A stretch of DNA of 64,000 nucleotides from Levilactobacillus lanxiensis (GCF_016861655.1 NZ_BOLN01000007.1:1-64000); one strand, 5' to 3'; counted from the first letter of the stretch, positions 1 to 8,515 are shown. The notes: a model not told the origin generated them from the sequence alone. A program made the numbers and translations.

Positions 1-4
1 TTAT

Positions 5-77
5 TCCGGCATAGCTCAGTTGGTAGAGCACCTGACTGTTAATCAGGTTGTCGACGGTTCGAGCCCGCCTGCCGGAG
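5..77 (+). tRNA. tRNA-Asn (GTT)
   Basis: Full 73-nt cloverleaf. Acceptor arm TCCGGCA pairs with TGCCGGA; the anticodon loop CTGTTAA carries GTT; the T-loop is TTCGAGC. No CCA is encoded, so the CCA-adding enzyme must supply it; the same holds for every tRNA gene in this window. Confidence 0.97.
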
Positions 78-86
78 CTTTATAAT

Positions 87-177
87 GGAGAGTTGTCCGA
101 GTGGCTGAAGGAGCAGCATTGGAAATGCTGTAAACGGGTACTAACCTGTTTCGAGGGTTCGAATCCCTCACTCTCCG
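87..177 (+). tRNA. tRNA-Ser (GGA)
   Basis: 91-nt class II tRNA with a long variable arm. Acceptor GGAGAGT pairs with ACTCTCC; anticodon stem CAGCA/TGCTG encloses TTGGAAA, giving anticodon GGA (reads UCC/UCU). Confidence 0.96.
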
Positions 178-189
178 TTTAAATAGTAT

Positions 190-262
190 GACCCGTTGGT
201 CAAGTGGTTTAAGACACCGCCCTTTCACGGCGGTAACATGGGTTCGAATCCCGTACGGGTCA
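190..262 (+). tRNA. tRNA-Glu (TTC)
   Basis: Acceptor GACCCGT pairs with ACGGGTC; anticodon loop CTTTCAC gives TTC. Third gene of the tRNA cluster, 12 nt after tRNA-Ser. Confidence 0.97.
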
Positions 263-267
263 TTTTT

Positions 268-340
268 GGAGGATTAGCTCAGTTGGGAGAGCGTCTGCCT
301 TACAAGCAGAGGGTCACAGGTTCGAGCCCTGTATCCTCCA
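268..340 (+). tRNA. tRNA-Val (TAC)
   Basis: Acceptor GGAGGAT pairs with ATCCTCC; anticodon loop CTTACAA gives TAC. Only five bases separate it from tRNA-Glu. Confidence 0.97.
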
Positions 341-365
341 TTAGATAACATAACACTTTAATTAT

Positions 366-439
366 GGTCCGTTGGTCCAGTTGGTTAGGACGCCTCCCTG
401 TCACGGAGGAGATCACGAGTTCGAGTCTCGTACGGACCG
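366..439 (+). tRNA. tRNA-Asp (GTC)
   Basis: Acceptor GGTCCGT pairs with ACGGACC; anticodon loop CTGTCAC gives GTC. Confidence 0.97.
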
Positions 440-493
440 TTGTTATGTTATTAACAATTTAATACACAGCAAACATATATTACATGATGGTAT

Positions 494-566
494 GGCTCGG
501 TAGCTCAGTTGGTAGAGCAATGGATTGAAGCTCCATGTGTCGGCGGTTCGATTCCGTCCCGCGCCA
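494..566 (+). tRNA. tRNA-Phe (GAA)
   Basis: Anticodon loop TTGAAGC gives GAA. The acceptor arms GGCTCGG and CCGCGCC leave a T:C mismatch at the fourth pair (497/562); all other pairs form. Otherwise canonical. Confidence 0.96.
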
Positions 567-571
567 TTCAT

Positions 572-654
572 GGTGGGGTAGCGAAGTCTGGCTAAACGCG
601 GCGGACTGTAAATCCGCTCCTTCGGGTTCGGTGGTTCGAATCCACTCCCCACCA
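572..654 (+). tRNA. tRNA-Tyr (GTA)
   Basis: 83-nt class II tRNA with a long variable arm. Acceptor GGTGGGG pairs with CCCCACC; anticodon GTA. Confidence 0.97.
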
Positions 655-658
655 TCAT

Positions 659-729
659 AGGGATATAGTTCAATGGTAGAACAACGGTCTCCAAAACCGT
701 CGATGTGGGTTCAACTCCTACTATCCCTG
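659..729 (+). tRNA. tRNA-Trp (CCA)
   Basis: 71-nt tRNA. Acceptor AGGGATA pairs with TATCCCT; anticodon loop CTCCAAA gives CCA. Confidence 0.97.
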
Positions 730-742
730 TTTGTAATGTAAT

Positions 743-816
743 GGCGGTATTGGTGAAGTGGTTAACACACCGGATTGTGGTTCCGGCACGCGTGGGTTCG
801 ATTCCCACATACCGCC
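743..816 (+). tRNA. tRNA-His (GTG)
   Basis: Anticodon GTG. The arm GCGGTAT (744-750) pairs with ATACCGC, and the preceding G743 faces C816, the genome-encoded G-1:C73 pair expected of bacterial tRNA-His. Confidence 0.96.
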
Positions 817-874
817 CTAGATTGGGGCATCTTGATTTATTCAGCTGGTCCAATCAGATTGGATAGGCGATTAT

Positions 875-945
<71 letters not shown>

Positions 946-976
946 TTGACTGGGTGTATCCAATCAGCATTTTTTT

Positions 977-1061
977 GCCGGAGTGGCGGAACTGGCAGAC
1001 GCGCTGGACTCAAAATCCAGTGACCGTTGAGGTCGTGTGGGTTCGAACCCCACCTCCGGTA
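977..1061 (+). tRNA. tRNA-Leu (CAA)
   Basis: 85-nt class II tRNA. Acceptor GCCGGAG pairs with CTCCGGT (first pair G:U); anticodon loop CTCAAAA gives CAA. Last gene of the cluster; a terminator follows 20 nt later. Confidence 0.96.
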
Positions 1062-1080
1062 TAAGAAGATTCATCTCGGG

Positions 1081-1109
1081 AGTCATCGCATTAGGCGATG
1101 GCTTTTTTT
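1081..1109 (+). terminator. Intrinsic terminator of the tRNA cluster
   Basis: AGTCATCGC pairs with GCGATGGCT and is followed by seven T. Confidence 0.85.
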
Positions 1110-1215
1110 GTGCAGTTTTTAAGGCGTTTTGCAAGGCATTCTCTGTTTGTTCCCACTTTTGATTGGCAATATCCTTAAACCTGAAGTCAAAATTCAGATG
1201 TTAGGGATGTTAGTT

Positions 1216-2148
1216 GTGCAAAAAAGATGGTGGCAAGCGGCCTTGGTTCTTGCAGGGTGTTTCGTTGGTTGGCAATTGGCTCAGGTGGGGGCTCAGGCGA
1301 GCTACAACTCCATGTTTGCCCGGGAAGGGTACTTCTCAACGCATGAGCGGTTAGATGCGACCAAGACCTATGACCGGAAGATTAGCCGCTACAAGTCCGT
1401 TTACGTGACGCAAACAGCTAAGGGTAAGATTCGTAATGCGAGCTTGATGTTCTATGCTAAACCACAAGGGAAGCATTTTACGCATTATGCGAGTCACTGG
1501 ATCAATGTCCGGACCTTACGCAATGGAAAACTTTATGCGTACAATGATCAGACCGTTTATGGCAACTACTTGGTTGCCTATCATGAGTTTGGTCGGGGAC
1601 ATGGGACGACAATCTATGCCGGTAAGCGGCCAGTGAAGCTGCATTACTCCAAGAAGGGGAATCTGCTCTTTACTTATCAGAAGCAGACGCTGACGGTTCA
1701 TATGAGCTCGGGTCAGGTAAATCTGAACGGTAAGGCAACGAGTGCGAAGGCTAACCGGACGTTTAAACGGGCTGTACCCACTAAGGGGAAGCGAACTAGT
1801 CGTCTGATTGCGGATGCTAAGCGCTATCTCGGGGTACCTTACCGGTATGCTGGTCGTGATGCCTTCGGTGGCTTAGATTGTGCGTCATTCGTTGATCAGG
1901 TCTACCTGGATGTTGAGCACCGTGACATTGGTGGCATGACTGGTGTGCAGCAGAAGTTAGGTAAACACGTTGCTGTTCGGCATGCTAAGAAGGGTGATTT
2001 GTTGTTCTGGCAGATTGCTGGGCAGAAATATACGTATCACGTTGCCATGGCCATTGGCAAGGGCAAGCTGATTGAAGAGGCTGGCAAGTCCGTTCACGTT
2101 TCAAAGATTGCGAACCGGCACCCACAGTTTGCAATTCATATGAAGTAA
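1216..2148 (+). CDS. Secreted NlpC/P60 peptidoglycan endopeptidase
   Basis: Predicted exported cysteine peptidase that cuts stem peptides in peptidoglycan. The N-terminus (positively charged QKRWW, hydrophobic stretch, AQA before SYN) is a signal peptide. An unrecognised region of about 170 residues follows, then a C-terminal NlpC/P60 domain beginning near RLIADAKRYLGVPY, with catalytic Cys in GGLDCASF and His in YHVAMAIG. I chose GTG at 1216, giving 310 aa, because AGGGA lies 9 nt upstream and the signal peptide then starts correctly; the frame stays open to a TTG at 1129 and passes ATGs at 1198 and 1207 that have no ribosome site. Monocistronic, between the tRNA cluster and its own terminator. 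Confidence 0.88.
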   Translation: MQKRWWQAALVLAGCFVGWQLAQVGAQASYNSMFAREGYFSTHERLDATKTYDRKISRYKSVYVTQTAKGKIRNASLMFYAKPQGKHFTHYASHWINVRTLRNGKLYAYNDQTVYGNYLVAYHEFGRGHGTTIYAGKRPVKLHYSKKGNLLFTYQKQTLTVHMSSGQVNLNGKATSAKANRTFKRAVPTKGKRTSRLIADAKRYLGVPYRYAGRDAFGGLDCASFVDQVYLDVEHRDIGGMTGVQQKLGKHVAVRHAKKGDLLFWQIAGQKYTYHVAMAIGKGKLIEEAGKSVHVSKIANRHPQFAIHMK

Positions 2149-2160
2149 ATAGCTAAGGGA

Positions 2161-2192
2161 ACCACGTCCGTGTCTGTTGGACGTGGTTTTTG
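2161..2192 (+). terminator. Intrinsic terminator
   Basis: ACCACGTCC pairs with GGACGTGGT, then TTTTT; it ends the NlpC/P60 gene. Confidence 0.88.
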
Positions 2193-2333
2193 CTTGTCTG
2201 AAAGTAGTAGACAGGTGTGATTGAGGTGACTATCGCACAAAATAATTTAGATGTATAATTTAAATGACGGTTTATTATTAATCGAGGAAATAAAATGATG
2301 TGCCGTTAAACTAATGAATTGGGGTTAAGTCTA

Positions 2334-3359
2334 TTGAATATACATAAGTTAAAGCCAGTCGTATTGCTAACCTTGTTGTTGGCAGCGACTACGGTTGGCA
2401 ATAGTACGGCTAGGGCGGCCAAGCGTCAGTCGGTTGCAAGTAAGGCTAAGATTAGTCGGTTGATTAAGCAGTCGCCGGATTTAAAACCGACTGGGAAAAT
2501 TCTGCGTCAGAATCACCGGACCTATCTTAAGCGTGAAGATATGATTTCCAAAAATTATAATTTGGAAAATTTTGCGGATAGTGGCGTGTTTAACCACAAG
2601 CACCAAGCAAGAATCTATGTCGCTTCGCCAGTGCTGAAATCTTACGTACGGACGGCCGTTAAGCGTTGGAACACTGCGTTGGGGCGGCAGGTCTTTAAGG
2701 TGACGACAAAACGGTCACGAGGGACGCTGCGAGTAAGTCTAAAGACTAGTGATGCTCAATGGGACGGTCTCTTTGATGGAAATCGAATCTACGTCAATCG
2801 GGCAGATTTTAATACGCCGAATACAGCACGTTATTTAGAGGACAGCCAGTACCAGGCTTATATTCAACACATGACAGACTTACAAAACGAAGCTGCTAAG
2901 AAAGTGCAAAAATTAGCAGCTGATCATGCTGTCCGACATGAGACGTTGGAAGATTCACGGGCCAGTAAAAATGGTGATGAACAGGGTGCTATTCAGGCAG
3001 AAGTAGATGCTGAGATGACACAGTACTTTCAGTCAGAGCATCAGATTCAAGATAGCTATCGGGCCAAGCTTAAAGCGTACCGGCAGAGCAAACACACTTG
3101 GCTCGTTAAATTAAAGGCGCGGTACCAGCGGATGTACTGGAACTCAGTGGTTGAACATGAGTTGGGACATGGTTTGGGGTTAGATCATACGCCTTATCTG
3201 GCCGACGTGATGTTTGCGGCATCTAACGATGAGGGCGAGTACAAGAGCTTAAACGTTAAGTATCCCTGGGTCAAGGATATCGCGGTCGCGACCCGTGATA
3301 AATTATCCGCACGGGACATTGACCGGGCAAAATTAGCGCGGAAATTAAACTATTGGTGA
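2334..3359 (+). CDS. Secreted matrixin-like zinc metalloprotease
   Basis: Predicted exported zinc protease of the metzincin/matrixin type. The C-terminal part carries HELGHGLGLDH, the HExxHxxGxxH zinc site, followed by a Met (VMF) that can serve as the Met-turn. The N-terminus has a signal peptide ending around STARA. Between them is a long insert rich in Lys, Glu and Gln (about residues 170-270) that looks helical and separates the N-terminal half of the catalytic domain from the zinc site. Start is uncertain: TTG at 2334 has GGGG 9 nt upstream; TTG at 2319 is also in frame; a good GAGGA site upstream (2284-2288) serves only a four-codon frame ending at 2309. It faces another matrixin-like protease on the opposite strand. 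Confidence 0.8.
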   Translation: MNIHKLKPVVLLTLLLAATTVGNSTARAAKRQSVASKAKISRLIKQSPDLKPTGKILRQNHRTYLKREDMISKNYNLENFADSGVFNHKHQARIYVASPVLKSYVRTAVKRWNTALGRQVFKVTTKRSRGTLRVSLKTSDAQWDGLFDGNRIYVNRADFNTPNTARYLEDSQYQAYIQHMTDLQNEAAKKVQKLAADHAVRHETLEDSRASKNGDEQGAIQAEVDAEMTQYFQSEHQIQDSYRAKLKAYRQSKHTWLVKLKARYQRMYWNSVVEHELGHGLGLDHTPYLADVMFAASNDEGEYKSLNVKYPWVKDIAVATRDKLSARDIDRAKLARKLNYW

Positions 3360-3382
3360 GTTTGAAGCAGATAAACGAAATA

Positions 3383-3424
3383 AGCGGGCTAGGATTGCGT
3401 GTTGGCAATCTTGGCTCGCTTTTC
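3383..3424 (+). terminator. Intrinsic terminator
   Basis: AGCGGGCTAGGATTGC pairs with a nearly complementary arm ending GGCTCGCT, then TTTT; it ends the upstream metalloprotease gene. Confidence 0.75.
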
Positions 3425-3491
3425 GTCTACGGATTAAGCTGGGACGTAGGGCGCTTAGACGGGCGCCTAGTGCCTTAATTTTAGTCAAAAG

Positions 3492-3524
3492 AAAAACCCT
3501 AGCTGGACCGGCGGCTAGGGTTTT
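3492..3524 (-). terminator. Intrinsic terminator, possibly bidirectional
   Basis: AAAACCCTAGC pairs with GCTAGGGTTTT. The minus strand reads into a T-run, so it ends the second metalloprotease gene; the plus strand also has TTTT. Confidence 0.8.
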
Positions 3525-3560
3525 GCAGGTATTCGTCAATGTTAAGATAGTTGCGAATGA

Positions 3561-4133
3561 TTAATCGTTGTAAGCGTCTTGTAAACCGACCTTGTCTTGG
3601 TGGTCGATGGAGGCGTAACGATCGGAAGCGTACATCACGCTGGCTTTACTTGCAGAGTGGCTTAAGCCAAGTGCATGGCCAATTTCGTGGGTGGCAACGT
3701 TCGTTCGTTGGTTCTTGGTGTAACCGTACTTGGTTAATAAGCTACGGTTCAAAGTAGACTTAGCGGAAACGATTTTGTTATCGTCGTTACCCTTGTTTAA
3801 GTAAGAGTAGTTGGTGTAACCGGCTAACTTGCCGCTCTTAGTGCTTAAGGATTGGGAAGAGGTCAAGGTGATGTCGGCCTTTTCGTCGCCCTTAGCAGCT
3901 TTTAATTGAACAACGCCAACTTTGTTCCAACGCTTAACGGCGTTCTTCCAAACACTCTTGTAGTAAGAAGACGTGTTGCTCGTTTTGTATGTAATAGTGG
4001 TTTGGTCCCAACTACCCCAAGAAGGTGTTGGTTCGCTGGTAGCTGCGGCGAAGATGGTTGAGCTGCAAGTGGCTAAGGTGACAACCAGAGTGGCGATAAC
4101 TAAGACGGTCCATTTAACAATTTTCTTTAACAT
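3561..4133 (-). CDS. Secreted matrixin family zinc metalloprotease
   Basis: 190-aa predicted exported zinc protease. It has an N-terminal signal peptide (MLKKIVKWT, hydrophobic stretch, cleavage around IFAAA), then a compact catalytic domain with HEIGHALGLSH (HExxHxxGxxH) and VMYA as the Met-turn. This is the minimal peptidase M10A-like domain, without the insert seen in the convergent protease at 2334-3359. Start ATG 4133 was chosen over an in-frame ATG at 4178 because AGCAGG lies 8 nt upstream and the signal peptide begins there. Substrate unknown; LAB proteins of this type are poorly characterised. Confidence 0.88.
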   Translation of the reverse strand: MLKKIVKWTVLVIATLVVTLATCSSTIFAAATSEPTPSWGSWDQTTITYKTSNTSSYYKSVWKNAVKRWNKVGVVQLKAAKGDEKADITLTSSQSLSTKSGKLAGYTNYSYLNKGNDDNKIVSAKSTLNRSLLTKYGYTKNQRTNVATHEIGHALGLSHSASKASVMYASDRYASIDHQDKVGLQDAYND

Positions 4134-4308
4134 TTTGAATACCTGCTTTCTTTTAAATCCGAATGATTTGCATTTCAATTGCTTACTATCTTATTGACTA
4201 TGGTTAGTATAGAACGAGAACCAAAAGAGTTGGACGGACACATCTGGTGGGGTGGACAGTTTCTAGGGGACAATATTGTTAATGTGGCTAGGACTTGTAC
4301 CATTTAGG

Positions 4309-4356
4309 CCATTGTGTGGCGACAAATGGTTACACAATGGGCTTTGTGGCCACAAA
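4309..4356. repeat. Cluster of inverted repeats
   Basis: CCATTGTGT (4309-4317) pairs with ACACAATGG (4332-4340), and the perfect palindrome TTTGTGGCCACAAA follows at 4343-4356; a third palindrome, ACAATATTGT, lies at 4270-4279. They sit in the 390-bp gap between two minus-strand genes, upstream of the metalloprotease start. No T-run follows, so they resemble operators rather than terminators; the regulator is unknown. Confidence 0.5.
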
Positions 4357-4396
4357 CGCTATTGCGATTTGGTTGGTCATTGACCGAATTGCGCGC

Positions 4397-4448
4397 AAAA
4401 AAAGAGCCCGGTAGAAGCAATCGTTTTCAACGACTGTTCTACCGGGCT
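4397..4448 (-). terminator. Intrinsic terminator
   Basis: AGCCCGGTAGAA pairs with TTCTACCGGGCT; on the minus strand it is followed by CTC and seven T. It ends the UPF0145 gene. Confidence 0.88.
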
Positions 4449-4523
4449 TTGTTGGATATCTCAACAAAAATATGGAAGTGTAACGAACATTGCGTACAAG
4501 ATAACCGTTATACTAGTCAGAAA

Positions 4524-4844
4524 TCACAAATATTTGACCGCCGTACCGTATGCTGCGACTGATTGCATATCGGTGCCAATGGACCCAGAATCAAACCGCA
4601 TCATGACCACCGCATCTGCCCCCATGTTGGCGGCATTTTGCTTTAACCGATCAACCGCGACGTTCCGTGCTTCGTCCAACATCTTCGTGTAGTCCTTGAT
4701 TTCACCACCGACCACGTTCTTCAGGGATGCCCCAATGTTACGAATTACGTTCTTGGACTGCGTGGTTAACCCAAAGACTTCGCCGATGACCTGGTACTCC
4801 TGGCCAGGGATGCGTTCCGTTGTTGTAACTAAAATATCTGCCAT
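4524..4844 (-). CDS. YbjQ/UPF0145 family protein
   Basis: 106-aa cytosolic protein of the UPF0145 (YbjQ, DUF74) family, which forms small oligomeric barrels and is often annotated as putative heavy-metal binding; no reaction is established. Family features seen: the start [29 protein letters not shown], a glycine-rich VGGEI segment, a helix with [13 protein letters not shown], then [10 protein letters not shown] and [10 protein letters not shown] at the C-terminus. ATG 4844 has GAGGAGG just upstream and is preferred over longer in-frame starts. A divergent relative ending in the same AYGTAVK motif lies at 24789-25082. Confidence 0.88.
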   Translation of the reverse strand: MADILVTTTERIPGQEYQVIGEVFGLTTQSKNVIRNIGASLKNVVGGEIKDYTKMLDEARNVAVDRLKQNAANMGADAVVMMRFDSGSIGTDMQSVAAYGTAVKYL

Positions 4845-5164
4845 AATAAATTCCTCCTCTGTGACTGCTTTCACTATACCTAGCGGGGCACGAAAAGGCA
4901 AGGTCGATTGCTTGGATGATCTAGATGGTGGTTTGCGAGAATAAACAACTAGGTCCGGGTAAACGTGAAATAGCTAAAAACGACTGGACTCACTGGTACG
5001 ACTAGTGTTTAGACTGTTTTTCATTAAATGACAAGTCAAATTTCGAAGGATTTGGCTTAAATTACGGCTTATTAATAATAAAGACTGTTAATCTGGAAAC
5101 GCACGTGTTACATTAATAGGCGTGGAAAGCCTGTGTCTAGAGGTGCCACGGGGAGAGTAATGAT

Positions 5165-5773
5165 ATGCAATTGTTCGATGAAAATAAAGCGTCACAAAAG
5201 TACCAAGAAATTTGTGACCTCGGTAATGCCGAATTAGATTGGCCGTTGGACAACGCTAAACGTGACCTCGTTGAAACATTCTTTGTAGCACAGCACGCCT
5301 ACCAGGCAATTTCCAAGCAAATCGACAAAACCTTTCACGTTTCATTAGCCTTTTATCAACAGCATCATAGGTTCTATGTTGATATCAGCGACCTAACCCA
5401 CTACCGCATGGATTTCCTGAGCACGACGGGGCGGTTCCTCCGAGACGCGGTCGATGCGACCTACCAGTTAGAAATTTGGGACCGTGAGTCTCACAGAAAG
5501 CACGCCTATTCTAGCGACGAACTGACGCGGATGGATTGCGAAGACCTTAAAAAGGGGACCGTCGTGGAGACATTGACGTATGGTCGCTTGGATTGCCGGG
5601 TGCGACGGACGTTTAGCCTGCAAAACGGCCACCTCTTCTGGGATAAGGAGCAGTTCTACGTGGCGGGTAAGCCGGTTGAGTTGACCGATGGCCTCATGAC
5701 GTTGCAGAAACGCTTGGAAGAGGAAACGGTTTGGTTTAGTCAAAAATTATTCAGGATTCGCGACTTTACCTAA
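5165..5773 (+). CDS. Hypothetical protein, 202 aa
   Basis: I do not recognise this family. It is a soluble, acidic protein with no signal peptide or membrane segment. Aromatic and charged residues are frequent (AFYQQHHRFYVDIS, FLSTTGRFLRD, YQLEIWDRES) and the C-terminus is probably helical (LMTLQKRLEEETVWFSQKLF). Start ATG 5165 follows GGGGAGAG at 8 nt. The 320 bp before it hold no gene I can support. It stands alone, converging on the minus-strand gene at 5863. Confidence 0.7.
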   Translation: MQLFDENKASQKYQEICDLGNAELDWPLDNAKRDLVETFFVAQHAYQAISKQIDKTFHVSLAFYQQHHRFYVDISDLTHYRMDFLSTTGRFLRDAVDATYQLEIWDRESHRKHAYSSDELTRMDCEDLKKGTVVETLTYGRLDCRVRRTFSLQNGHLFWDKEQFYVAGKPVELTDGLMTLQKRLEEETVWFSQKLFRIRDFT

Positions 5774-5827
5774 TCATCAGAGCTCTGGAGAAACTTCCAG
5801 GCGCTTACATAGTAGTAGAAAGGCAAC

Positions 5828-5857
5828 AAAAAATGCCCAATCACAGGTTGTGGTTGG
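5828..5857 (-). terminator. Intrinsic terminator
   Basis: CCAATCAC pairs with GTGGTTGG; on the minus strand the hairpin is followed by GCATTTTTTG. Confidence 0.8.
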
Positions 5858-5862
5858 ACAAG

Positions 5863-6207
5863 CTAGTTTGCGGTCGAGTGTAGTGACAAACGATTGGTGA
5901 GTGCTTGCTGTGTCGCCGCGATTTGGCCCCGTAAGAGGTCCTTATGGGCGACGGCAATCACATTATTCAGGCCCCGGAGATGCGTGGTGACGGCTAAGAT
6001 TTGGTCGTCAACCAGGTAGATGGGTTCTGGCGCAATCGTGAGGTCCCAATGGTGTTCTGCGTGCACGGCAGTCTGGGACAGGCCCAAAGCCACCGCTAAG
6101 TTTTGACAAAAGTGATCAATCAGAGCTGCATCCACGATTCGGTTACCGGTGAGGGCGGGTTGAAACTTGCCACTCAGGATGTCGCCAATCACTTTGATTT
6201 CTGTCAT
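5863..6207 (-). CDS. Hypothetical protein, 114 aa
   Basis: Small soluble protein of unknown family. It has a mixed alpha/beta pattern: MTEIKVIGDILSG, a central DLTIAPEPIYLVDDQILAV, and a C-terminal helix with LLRGQIAATQQALTN. No catalytic motif is visible. ATG 6207 is preceded by TGGAGGAACC. Followed by its own terminator, so probably transcribed alone. Confidence 0.72.
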   Translation of the reverse strand: MTEIKVIGDILSGKFQPALTGNRIVDAALIDHFCQNLAVALGLSQTAVHAEHHWDLTIAPEPIYLVDDQILAVTTHLRGLNNVIAVAHKDLLRGQIAATQQALTNRLSLHSTAN

Positions 6208-6332
6208 TTTGGTTCCTCCATTACTAGATGATGCCTCATTCTAGCACGGTTTAATCGGCAAACGGTAGTGTGTTTGCTTGGGTTTAGCGAAACTTTAAAA
6301 CTCTGTGGCTAAACAGTCAAGTCAACAAACAG

Positions 6333-7040
6333 TTAACGAAGAATCAAAATGCCGGCGAGCAACTGACACAGTCCCGAGAAGACTAGCCGGTAACGTACGC
6401 TGAGGCGGGGCTGTAGCCACCAATGGGCAGCCACGATAAGAATAAGGGGCACTAGGCGCCAGGTGAAGCCGAGAACCACTAGTGAGAGCACAAAAATCAC
6501 CGGTGTAATCAGGGTCAACCGCCAATCCCGTTCGCCCGTTAAATAATAAGGCTCGAAGAAGGTCAAGTAACTGGCCATCAGGGGGATCAGTGGGGTGAGA
6601 AATTGCACGGCGAGGTAGTGGTTACGCAGGAAGAAGAGCAGAACGGGCACCCCGTAGCCGGCGAGAACACTGAAGACAATCAGGCCGTACGTCGATTGCA
6701 GGCCCAACTGGGGGATGCAGGCGAGGACTAGGAAGACGCACAACAAGAGAGCGAAGGCCTGGACCAAGTGATCGTTAGGTGCCGCTAAGATGCCCAGGGT
6801 CGCCGCGGCGACCACCAGAATTGGACCGATGTGTGACTGAAAGTGGCGTTTCAATAATAGGAAGATACCCGCAGCGACCAGAATCCCGTAGCCGGCAAGA
6901 TAGAGCTTAACATCCGTGCCCAAAGGCGTGCCGGTACTGGTGGTTGCGCCGGCTAACCACCAAAGAATATTTTGACAAATTGTGAAGCAGAACAGCTGTT
7001 GGACCGTTCGGTTTTTGAAGAAGGCCATGAGAGTGGTCAT
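6333..7040 (-). CDS. Polytopic membrane protein, 235 aa
   Basis: Integral membrane protein with about seven or eight hydrophobic segments separated by very short loops, beginning at QQLFCFTICQNILWWLAGA. The only sizeable charged loop is around FEPYYLTGERDWR near residue 170. No family motif is recognised, so transport, enzymatic and structural roles are all open. ATG 7040 has CGGAGCG upstream. Divergent from metK, from which it is separated by the riboswitch leader. Confidence 0.72.
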   Translation of the reverse strand: MTTLMAFFKNRTVQQLFCFTICQNILWWLAGATTSTGTPLGTDVKLYLAGYGILVAAGIFLLLKRHFQSHIGPILVVAAATLGILAAPNDHLVQAFALLLCVFLVLACIPQLGLQSTYGLIVFSVLAGYGVPVLLFFLRNHYLAVQFLTPLIPLMASYLTFFEPYYLTGERDWRLTLITPVIFVLSLVVLGFTWRLVPLILIVAAHWWLQPRLSVRYRLVFSGLCQLLAGILILR

Positions 7041-7182
7041 GGAATCGCTCCGTTTCGACTGGTTATAGTATTGCCTTTTATCTTAGTGATAAATGGGCCG
7101 TTGGTCAACGATTGTTTACGGATTTTTTGGCGGCTTCCTTTTAAGTCGGCCGGATTTGTGTTAAAATTCTTGAGTTATGAGT

Positions 7183-7286
7183 CAATTCCCGATAGGATTC
7201 ACGGACCTTGTGAAGCTGCCTTGTAACCGAATGGCGTCGAGATTATCGGTCAACTCGCCGTCAACACTATCTAGGGGGAATATCAA
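7183..7286 (+). promoter_or_regulatory. SMK box (SAM-III) riboswitch of metK
   Basis: Translational riboswitch that hides the ribosome site when S-adenosylmethionine is bound. The conserved parts are in order: ATTCCCGATAGGAT (7185-7198), hairpin TTCAC/GTGAA, GCCTTGTAACCGAA (7218-7231), and AGGGGGAAT (7273-7281). ATTCCC pairs with GGGGGAAT, which is also the Shine-Dalgarno sequence of the TTG start at 7287. Between the core and the anti-SD arm lies an extra hairpin (GGCG...CGCC, 7233-7260). The family and its control of metK in Lactobacillales are established; the match here is by eye. Confidence 0.93.
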
Positions 7287-8474
7287 TTGCAAGAAAGACA
7301 TTTATTTACTTCGGAATCCGTTTCTGAGGGCCATCCCGACAAAATCGCCGATCAAATCAGTGACGCTATCTTAGATGCGATGCTGCAACAAGATCCAGAT
7401 TCACGGGTTGCCTGCGAAACGTCCGTCACGACTGGCCTCGTCCTGGTCTTTGGTGAAATTTCAACCAAGGCCTACGTTGATATCCAAAAGGTGGTTCGTC
7501 AAACCATCAAGGAAATCGGCTACACGGACGGTCAATACGGGTTTGACGGCGATAACTGTGCCGTCCTCGTGGCCATCGATGAACAATCACCTGACATTGC
7601 GCAAGGGGTCGATGACTCTTTGGAAACGCGTGAAGGTGACGAAGATCCATTAGACAAGATTGGTGCCGGTGACCAGGGGTTAATGTTCGGCTATGCCGTT
7701 AACGAAACGCCTGAATTGATGCCTTTACCAATTGAACTGAGTCATGCGTTGATGCGGCGGATTGCCATGCTGCGGAAGACCAACGTCATTGACTACCTGC
7801 GGCCAGATGCCAAGGCTGAAGTGACGGTTGAATACGATGACAACGAACGCCCACTGCGGGTCGACACCGTTGTGCTGAGTACCCAACACGATCCTGACGT
7901 GACCTTGGACCAAATTCGCCAAGACGTTATCGACCAAGTCATCAAGCCAGTGATTCCAGCTGAGTTGTTGGATGACAAGACGAAGTACTTCATCAACCCA
8001 ACCGGTCGTTTCGTTATCGGGGGTCCTCAAGGGGATGCCGGGTTGACGGGTCGGAAGATCATCGTTGATACCTATGGTGGGGCTGCTCATCATGGTGGTG
8101 GGGCTTTCTCTGGGAAGGATGCCACCAAGGTTGACCGTTCAGCTAGTTACGCTGCACGGTACATTGCCAAGAACATCGTGGCTGCTGACCTAGCGACTAA
8201 GTGTGAAGTCCAGATTGCCTACGCCATTGGGGTAGCGGAACCCGTTTCCGTTTACATCAACACGTTTGGCACCGGGACCGTTGCTGAAAGCAAGCTGAAC
8301 GCTGCGGTGCGTGACTTGTTTGACCTGCGTCCAGCCGGTATCATTCGGATGCTCGACTTGAAGCGGCCAATCTACAAGCAAACCGCTGCGTACGGTCACT
8401 TTGGTCGGACGGACATTGACTTGCCATGGGAACACCTTGACAAGGTCGACGCCTTGAAGGCTGCCGTTAAATAA
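7287..8474 (+). CDS. metK: S-adenosylmethionine synthetase
   Basis: 395-aa cytosolic enzyme that makes S-adenosylmethionine from methionine and ATP; usual length for MetK. Motifs: SEGHPDK near residue 14 (ATP and Mg binding), GAGDQG around 115, the [13 protein letters not shown] segment, and the glycine-rich P-loop-like [11 protein letters not shown] near 270. It starts with TTG at 7287; the GGGGGA site 7 nt upstream is the arm sequestered by the SMK riboswitch, which fixes this start. Monocistronic, ended by a hairpin terminator. Confidence 0.97.
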   Translation: MQERHLFTSESVSEGHPDKIADQISDAILDAMLQQDPDSRVACETSVTTGLVLVFGEISTKAYVDIQKVVRQTIKEIGYTDGQYGFDGDNCAVLVAIDEQSPDIAQGVDDSLETREGDEDPLDKIGAGDQGLMFGYAVNETPELMPLPIELSHALMRRIAMLRKTNVIDYLRPDAKAEVTVEYDDNERPLRVDTVVLSTQHDPDVTLDQIRQDVIDQVIKPVIPAELLDDKTKYFINPTGRFVIGGPQGDAGLTGRKIIVDTYGGAAHHGGGAFSGKDATKVDRSASYAARYIAKNIVAADLATKCEVQIAYAIGVAEPVSVYINTFGTGTVAESKLNAAVRDLFDLRPAGIIRMLDLKRPIYKQTAAYGHFGRTDIDLPWEHLDKVDALKAAVK

Positions 8475-8483
8475 ACCACTGAA

Positions 8484-8515
8484 GGGCTTGGGATAACTTC
8501 CTAGGCTCTTTTTTT
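8484..8515 (+). terminator. Intrinsic terminator of metK
   Basis: GGGCTTGGGA pairs with TCCTAGGCTC (some G:U pairs), then seven T. Confidence 0.82.
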
